Below, in pieces: positions 60,113-64,000 of a DNA stretch of 64,000 nt. The stretch lies in NCBI RefSeq assembly GCF_040829825.1, contig NZ_JBFOLH010000001.1; one strand, given 5' to 3'. Each line of letters begins with the position of its first letter. The first letter of the stretch is position 1. The notes below the pieces were generated by a model that was not told the DNA's origin, did not search any database, and saw only the letters and a list, made by a program, of their open reading frames with translations. This DNA comes from Leadbetterella sp040829825. Its GTDB lineage: Bacteria; Bacteroidota; Bacteroidia; Cytophagales; Spirosomataceae. The translations under genes were made by a program, and so were the position numbers.

Positions 60113-61531
60113 TTATGGAAGCTCGAGCTTTTTAATGAAGTAAATCTGCCGGGAATTTCCGTCTGCCGCCGCAGGTTTAATCTCGGCCACGCCGTGGGCA
60201 ATAAGCGAGCTGCTGTTCAGGTTCAAAAGCTGTATGTCGGCATCTGTTACCCGCAGGCCGTCGTCGGAAGAAAACAATACATGAGATTCCTGCTGCCCGG
60301 CACCGGTATAAACCAGCTTATTCCCGGCGGGGAGGAACGCATAAAATTTTTCATTCTTTACCAGGAAGGCCGACTGCGGAAACAGTCCGCGGAAGTTGCT
60401 TCCTTCCAGCTTGAAAAGCCCGTCGCTGATCATATTTCCTTCCGCATCTGACTCTGCCAGCAGCACCCGCCAGACCTTGAATTCGGAATAATCGTTCTTT
60501 TTGCCGGAAACATCTGTAAATTCTACCGACCGCGTACCCGTTACCGACTGTGCGCTATACAGATCTGCCGCCAGCAGGAAACCGCTTGCACCCGAAACCG
60601 GCACGTGAAAAATAGCCTTTTGCCTGATCTCTCCTGATTTCCCCCGGTCTTTTCTCAGCTGAAGCCGGCGCTTTTTCTTTTCTGACAGGGAGGCATTGTA
60701 CCCGGGTAAAGTCGCTATGCTGTGGTAACGGATCTCCTGCGGAAGGTCAAGCGAACCGGCAAAAAAACCTTCCATCATGTCCAGGCAAACCGAATTGTAG
60801 GTTCCGGCTACAAAAGGTTCACCGGAAGGGCCCGTTCTGACGTCTACCTGCTGAACCCGGTGCTTTTTGTCGCCTATAGCATGACGAAACAGCAGCTTGC
60901 CGTTTTCATCGTACGTAGCTGCCTGTATCTGGCAGCTGCCACCGGGAGCTGAAAATACATACAGCTCATTGCGGTAGGGATTGACGAAAATTCCTTTGAG
61001 CTCGTTGTTTTTTGTGTAAATATCCGGAAGAACGCGGGCTGTTTTATCGGTCAGGTCGTGCATCTCCACCACCGGGCGCTGGTTGTAGGTTCCCGAAATC
61101 AGGGGTTGCCCGTTAAAAATATGAAAACCGGTGTTTTCCAGTAAAGTGATCGACTCAAAATCGGTTCCGCCGGTGGTTTCGTTTTCCAGGTCAAACTGCA
61201 CCATGTGCAACTTCCTGCCCTGCGGTTCTTTGAGGAGGTAATAAAGAACCGTTCCGTTAACCACATAAGAGACGGGTACATAAAACCGGGGGACGGTAAC
61301 CGTGCCGGTCCAGGTCAGCTCCAGGCTACCGTTATATTTCATCACCATCAGGCGCTGTTCGCGTTTTACGTAATCGTCCTGGAAATTGACCAGCACAATA
61401 TCGTCATGCACCGCTATCACCTCAAGGTCTTCACGGACGCCGTCGGGGAGCATTATACTGGCTTCGGCTACTTCCCTGAGCTGGGCAGCAGCACCAAAAG
61501 AAAGAAAGAAGAAAAGAATAAAGCATTTCAT
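60113..61531 (-). CDS. Secreted protein of unknown function, probable beta-propeller
   Basis: 472 residues with signal peptide (MKCFILFFFLSFGAAAQ). The body has repeating ~50-residue strand patterns (LMVMKYNGSLELTWTG, KLHMVQFDLENETTGG, PVVEMHDLTDKTARVL, CQIQAATYDENGKLLF) typical of a beta-propeller, interrupted by a basic segment (SEKKKRRLQLRKDRGKSGE, ~290-308) that may be a surface loop. No catalytic motif. Its start overlaps the stop of the upstream phosphoesterase gene by 4 bp (61528-61531), so the two are translationally coupled. Confidence 0.88.
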   Translation of the reverse strand: MKCFILFFFLSFGAAAQLREVAEASIMLPDGVREDLEVIAVHDDIVLVNFQDDYVKREQRLMVMKYNGSLELTWTGTVTVPRFYVPVSYVVNGTVLYYLLKEPQGRKLHMVQFDLENETTGGTDFESITLLENTGFHIFNGQPLISGTYNQRPVVEMHDLTDKTARVLPDIYTKNNELKGIFVNPYRNELYVFSAPGGSCQIQAATYDENGKLLFRHAIGDKKHRVQQVDVRTGPSGEPFVAGTYNSVCLDMMEGFFAGSLDLPQEIRYHSIATLPGYNASLSEKKKRRLQLRKDRGKSGEIRQKAIFHVPVSGASGFLLAADLYSAQSVTGTRSVEFTDVSGKKNDYSEFKVWRVLLAESDAEGNMISDGLFKLEGSNFRGLFPQSAFLVKNEKFYAFLPAGNKLVYTGAGQQESHVLFSSDDGLRVTDADIQLLNLNSSSLIAHGVAEIKPAAADGNSRQIYFIKKLELP

Positions 61532-62016
61532 CGCCTGCCGAGTTCTATTGCTTCCAAATGGGAGATTCTGCCTTCCGAAAGCTCCATGCGCATAAGAGTT
61601 CTTACGGCATGAAAACCGTGGTGTCCTGCAGCGCCCGGGTTAATATATACCAGTCCTTCTCCCTTTAACACACGTAAAATATGAGAATGTCCGCAAATAA
61701 ACAAGTCCGGCCGGTGGATTCTGACCAGATTTTTAACACGGGCAGGAAATTTACCGGGTAAACCCCCGATATGGGTCATCAGTATCTTCAAACCTTCGCG
61801 TTCCAGCACCAGGTCTTCGGGCAGGTCATACCGCAGGTTTCCACCGTCAATATTTCCATATACGCCGTAAGTGGGTCTGAAAGCCCTGAGGTCGTGCAGG
61901 ATAGCCTCATCTCCCACGTCACCGATATGCCAGATCTCGTCGCAACGCTCAAAATGCGTAAATACGGCAGGATCGAGGTACGAGTGCGTATCGGAGATCA
62001 GCCCTACCCTAACCAT
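61528..62016 (-). CDS. Calcineurin-type phosphoesterase (YfcE/MJ0936 family)
   Basis: 162 residues, usual length. Metal-binding motifs in order: GLISDTHSY, HIGDVGDE, GNIDGGN, LMTHIGG and ICGHSHILRV. These small enzymes hydrolyse phosphodiesters such as cyclic nucleotides in vitro; natural substrates are mostly unknown. Overlaps nuoC upstream (62009-62016) and the propeller gene downstream, forming a compact minus-strand operon. Confidence 0.95.
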   Translation of the reverse strand: MVRVGLISDTHSYLDPAVFTHFERCDEIWHIGDVGDEAILHDLRAFRPTYGVYGNIDGGNLRYDLPEDLVLEREGLKILMTHIGGLPGKFPARVKNLVRIHRPDLFICGHSHILRVLKGEGLVYINPGAAGHHGFHAVRTLMRMELSEGRISHLEAIELGRR

Positions 62017-62503
62017 CGTATTTGACTTTGATGCCGTGGTATGTTTCCTGCTCGGTGTAGTCTTTCCGCAGGGGGTGCCCTTCCCAGTCGGCCGGCAGCA
62101 GGATCCGCCTCAGGTCAGGATGGCCTCTGAACCCGATGCCGAAAAGGTCAAAAATTTCCCGCTCGTGCCAGTCGGCCGTACGCCAGAGCCGGGCCAGGCT
62201 GGGCACCTGCTGCTCATCCCGGGCAACCGTTATTTTCAGGATCACCGAATGTTCGAGGGCCAGGGAAGAAATATGATACAGCAAATTCATGGTGCCCTTG
62301 TCCGGGCCGTTATCCACGCAGGTAATGCAATTCAAAAAGTCAAAATAGAAGCCCGGCGTACGCGACAGGTAAAGGCAGATACCGGGGAGGTCCTCCATCC
62401 GGATCGTAATATACGGCTGCAGAACATCTGTAACACAGCTAACCCCGAGGCCCAGCTCCTCTTCCAATACCCCCGTGATATATTCCGTCTTCGAAAAATC
62501 CAT
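62009..62503 (-). CDS. nuoC: NADH-quinone oxidoreductase subunit C
   Basis: 164 residues from ATG 62503 (MDFSKTEYITGVL); a longer frame opens at 62536. The 30-kDa subunit signature is complete: DWHEREIFDLFGIGFRGHPDLRRILLPADWEGHPLRKDY. NuoC is a peripheral subunit of respiratory complex I. Unusually, no other nuo gene is adjacent; it is followed by a phosphoesterase and a propeller protein and preceded by pyrB at 84 bp. Confidence 0.93.
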   Translation of the reverse strand: MDFSKTEYITGVLEEELGLGVSCVTDVLQPYITIRMEDLPGICLYLSRTPGFYFDFLNCITCVDNGPDKGTMNLLYHISSLALEHSVILKITVARDEQQVPSLARLWRTADWHEREIFDLFGIGFRGHPDLRRILLPADWEGHPLRKDYTEQETYHGIKVKYDG

Positions 62504-62587
62504 CCTTATATGCTTCCTATGCCTTATATGGTTCAAAAACTTTTACGTATCTAACCTCTGCTCTATGACCTCTCTATACGGAATGCC

Positions 62588-63514
62588 CTAATTTTTCTGT
62601 GCAAGCAGGTACATCACCGCCATCCTTACCGCAACACCGTTTTCCACCTGGTCCAGGATAATAGAATGCGGAGAATCGGCTGCATCAGAGCTCAGCTCCA
62701 CCCCACGGTTAATGGGCCCCGGGTGCATCACAATGATCTCCTTATCCAGCGCATCGAGCATTTTACGGGTAATGCCGTAATACAGGGAGTATTCGCGCAG
62801 CGAAGGAAAAAACTTCAGCTGCTGGCGCTCGAGCTGAATCCGGAGCACATTGGCCACATCGCACCATTGCAGGGCTTCCTGTACGGTTCCGAATTGCTTT
62901 ACCCCCAGGCTGTGAAGATATTTCGGAATGAGTGTGGGCGGGCCGCACACGGCAATATCGGCACCCAGCTTCTGCAGGCAGAAAATATTGGAGAGCGCCA
63001 CCCGCGAGTGCAGGATATCCCCGATAATGGCCACCTTTTTCCCTTCCAGCGAACCCAGCCGCTCTGTCATGGAAAAAGCATCGAGCAGGGCCTGGGTAGG
63101 ATGCTCATGGGTGCCGTCACCCGCATTGACAATATTGGCTTTGATCTTATCCGAGAGGAAATGCGGCGCACCGGGACTGCTGTGGCGCATCACCACCATA
63201 TCTACTTTCATGGCCAGGATATTATTGACCGTATCCAGCAGGGTTTCTCCCTTCTTTACCGAGCTGCCCGAAGACGTAAAGTTGATCGTATCTGCCGACA
63301 AACGCTTTTCTGCCAGCTCAAACGATAAACGGGTACGGGTAGAATTCTCGAAAAACAGGTTGGCAATGGTAATATCTCTCAATGAAGGCACCTTTTTGAT
63401 CGGCCGGTTGATGACTTCCTTAAATGTTTTGGCCGTTTCAAGAATCAGGTGAATATCATTCTGGGTAATGTTTTTAATGCCCAGCAAATGTCTTGTACTA
63501 ATGGACTGCTGCAT
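62588..63514 (-). CDS. pyrB: Aspartate carbamoyltransferase catalytic subunit
   Basis: 308 residues, standard length. It condenses carbamoyl phosphate and aspartate in pyrimidine synthesis. Motifs: ENSTRTRLSFELAEKRL (carbamoyl-phosphate loop), GTHEHPTQALLDAFS, MHPGPINRGVEL. No pyrI regulatory subunit is next to it. No PyrR-type attenuator is evident in the 70 bp upstream. Confidence 0.97.
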   Translation of the reverse strand: MQQSISTRHLLGIKNITQNDIHLILETAKTFKEVINRPIKKVPSLRDITIANLFFENSTRTRLSFELAEKRLSADTINFTSSGSSVKKGETLLDTVNNILAMKVDMVVMRHSSPGAPHFLSDKIKANIVNAGDGTHEHPTQALLDAFSMTERLGSLEGKKVAIIGDILHSRVALSNIFCLQKLGADIAVCGPPTLIPKYLHSLGVKQFGTVQEALQWCDVANVLRIQLERQQLKFFPSLREYSLYYGITRKMLDALDKEIIVMHPGPINRGVELSSDAADSPHSIILDQVENGVAVRMAVMYLLAQKN

Positions 63515-63584
63515 TGAGAAGAATAATTTGACAAATTTAGCAAAAAAATAAGAGCGTCACCAAAACACAGCCTCAAAAAACGGG

Positions 63585-64000
63585 TCAATACAGCACTTCC
63601 AGGTAATGAACCCCGGCCGGCATCAGTATGCTGCCCGCCTGCTTTTCCGCTTTCCCGCCTGAAAACCGGTAAAACGAGATATTTCCCATGGGTTTTCCAA
63701 AGGTTTTTGACTGGAAACACCCTACTGTAAAATTTTTGCCCCCTTTATCAAAACGTACCGGCGTAGGCAGGAGCCCGTCAAGGGCCACCTCCGACTGGGC
63801 CTCCAGGTTTTCGTTTTTGTACGAAAGCACCGATACAGAAGCATTGTCCTGGTCAGTACGCCCCCCGTTACTGACAAACAGGTAATCACCGGCGGGATTC
63901 ATGGAAATATGCAGGGGATTAAAGCCCACATCGGCCCGGGTCAGTAAAACATGCCTGCCATCCTCTTCGAGGCTGAGCTTCACCTGGAATACCTTTCCCG
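63585..64000 (-). CDS. Lactonase family (7-bladed propeller) protein, N-terminus outside window
   Basis: The C-terminal ~138 residues of a lactonase/6-phosphogluconolactonase-like propeller; the frame is open through the right edge, so this is partial. Visible blades: GFNPLHISMNPAGDYLFVSNGGRTDQDNASVSVL, then RFDKGGKNFTVGCFQSKTFGKPMGNISFYRF and a short C-terminal strand. The G-R-T-D-Q-D-N motif is typical for the family. A GTG at 63983 is internal. It could hydrolyse sugar lactones; the extracellular signal cannot be seen. Confidence 0.85.
   Translation of the reverse strand, partial: GKVFQVKLSLEEDGRHVLLTRADVGFNPLHISMNPAGDYLFVSNGGRTDQDNASVSVLSYKNENLEAQSEVALDGLLPTPVRFDKGGKNFTVGCFQSKTFGKPMGNISFYRFSGGKAEKQAGSILMPAGVHYLEVLY

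Noticed and set aside
1..64000. CRISPR arrays, phage genes, transposases, rRNA
   Set aside because: None found on either strand; the palindromes at 20.1 and 23.5 kb are not spaced repeats.

Overview
The window is a contiguous chromosomal segment from a member of the Bacteroidota, most likely the Cytophagales (Spirosomaceae-like); the phylum is much firmer than the family. Reasons: promoters of the Bacteroidota type (TTG/TTTG, about 20 bp, then TAnnTTTG), TonB-dependent receptors with an N-terminal carboxypeptidase-regulatory-like domain, Tat-exported TIM-barrel isomerases and a Gfo/Idh/MocA oxidoreductase, DUF1080, DUF4374 and DUF2911 proteins, and almost no Shine-Dalgarno sequences. There is no phage, insertion sequence, CRISPR array, rRNA or recognisable tRNA. 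Coding density is high: 51 protein genes, two of them cut by the window ends.

Layout. 1-10 kb: a surface/secreted protein locus. A giant protein of unknown family (5' end outside the window) is followed by a fibronectin-III protein and a lipoprotein made of six ~95-residue repeats; a one-repeat satellite lipoprotein with its own promoter follows. 10-13.6 kb (minus): outer-membrane beta-barrel TonB receptor and an exported glycerophosphodiester phosphodiesterase. 13.7-20.1 kb: DEAD-box RNA helicase behind a long hairpin-rich leader, a Tat TIM-barrel isomerase coupled to a paraoxonase-like lactonase, and a malic enzyme fused to a phosphotransacetylase domain. 20.1-25.1 kb: DUF3820-NUDIX-Tag operon, SIMPL protein, fructose-bisphosphatase and a convergent MocA-type oxidoreductase. 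25.3-33 kb: epimerase-like protein, Na+/H+ antiporter, metallo-beta-lactamase-fold hydrolase, a small basic protein, a second Tat TIM-barrel isomerase, a ComEA-like HhH protein, adenine deaminase, DoxX. 33-38.7 kb: polA, a glycosyltransferase, two tandem DinB proteins, a nucleosidase. 39-41.5 kb: a thioredoxin-reductase-like flavoprotein divergent from an ArsR-SRPBCC-DUF1801 operon, with striking operator-like repeats between them. 41.6-45.2 kb (minus): clpB and a DUF2911 protein. 45.4-51.2 kb: a four-gene operon (TonB receptor, DUF4374 lipoprotein, esterase, YncE-type beta-propeller) that looks like a siderophore-scavenging system. 51.3-55.5 kb: an orphan lipoprotein and a tandem pair of M14 carboxypeptidase-like proteins, one of which has lost its zinc ligands. 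55.6-64 kb: two glycosyltransferases, a double-DUF1080 protein, a ZIP transporter, a secreted protein of unknown function, a phosphoesterase, an isolated nuoC, pyrB, and the end of a lactonase-family protein.

How they work together. Housekeeping genes (polA, clpB, fbp, pyrB, nuoC, maeB, ade) are mixed with envelope functions. The Tat-exported isomerases, MocA oxidoreductase and DUF1080 protein are the enzyme classes of an exported oxidative (3-keto) glycoside pathway, although here they are dispersed. The clearest accessory system is the predicted iron/siderophore operon; the least explained is the giant-protein/repeat-lipoprotein locus at the left end. Many intergenic regions end in strong hairpins, and two of these (20.1 and 23.5 kb) are unusually long palindromes built from GTGAAAA-like units that may be a dispersed repeat family.
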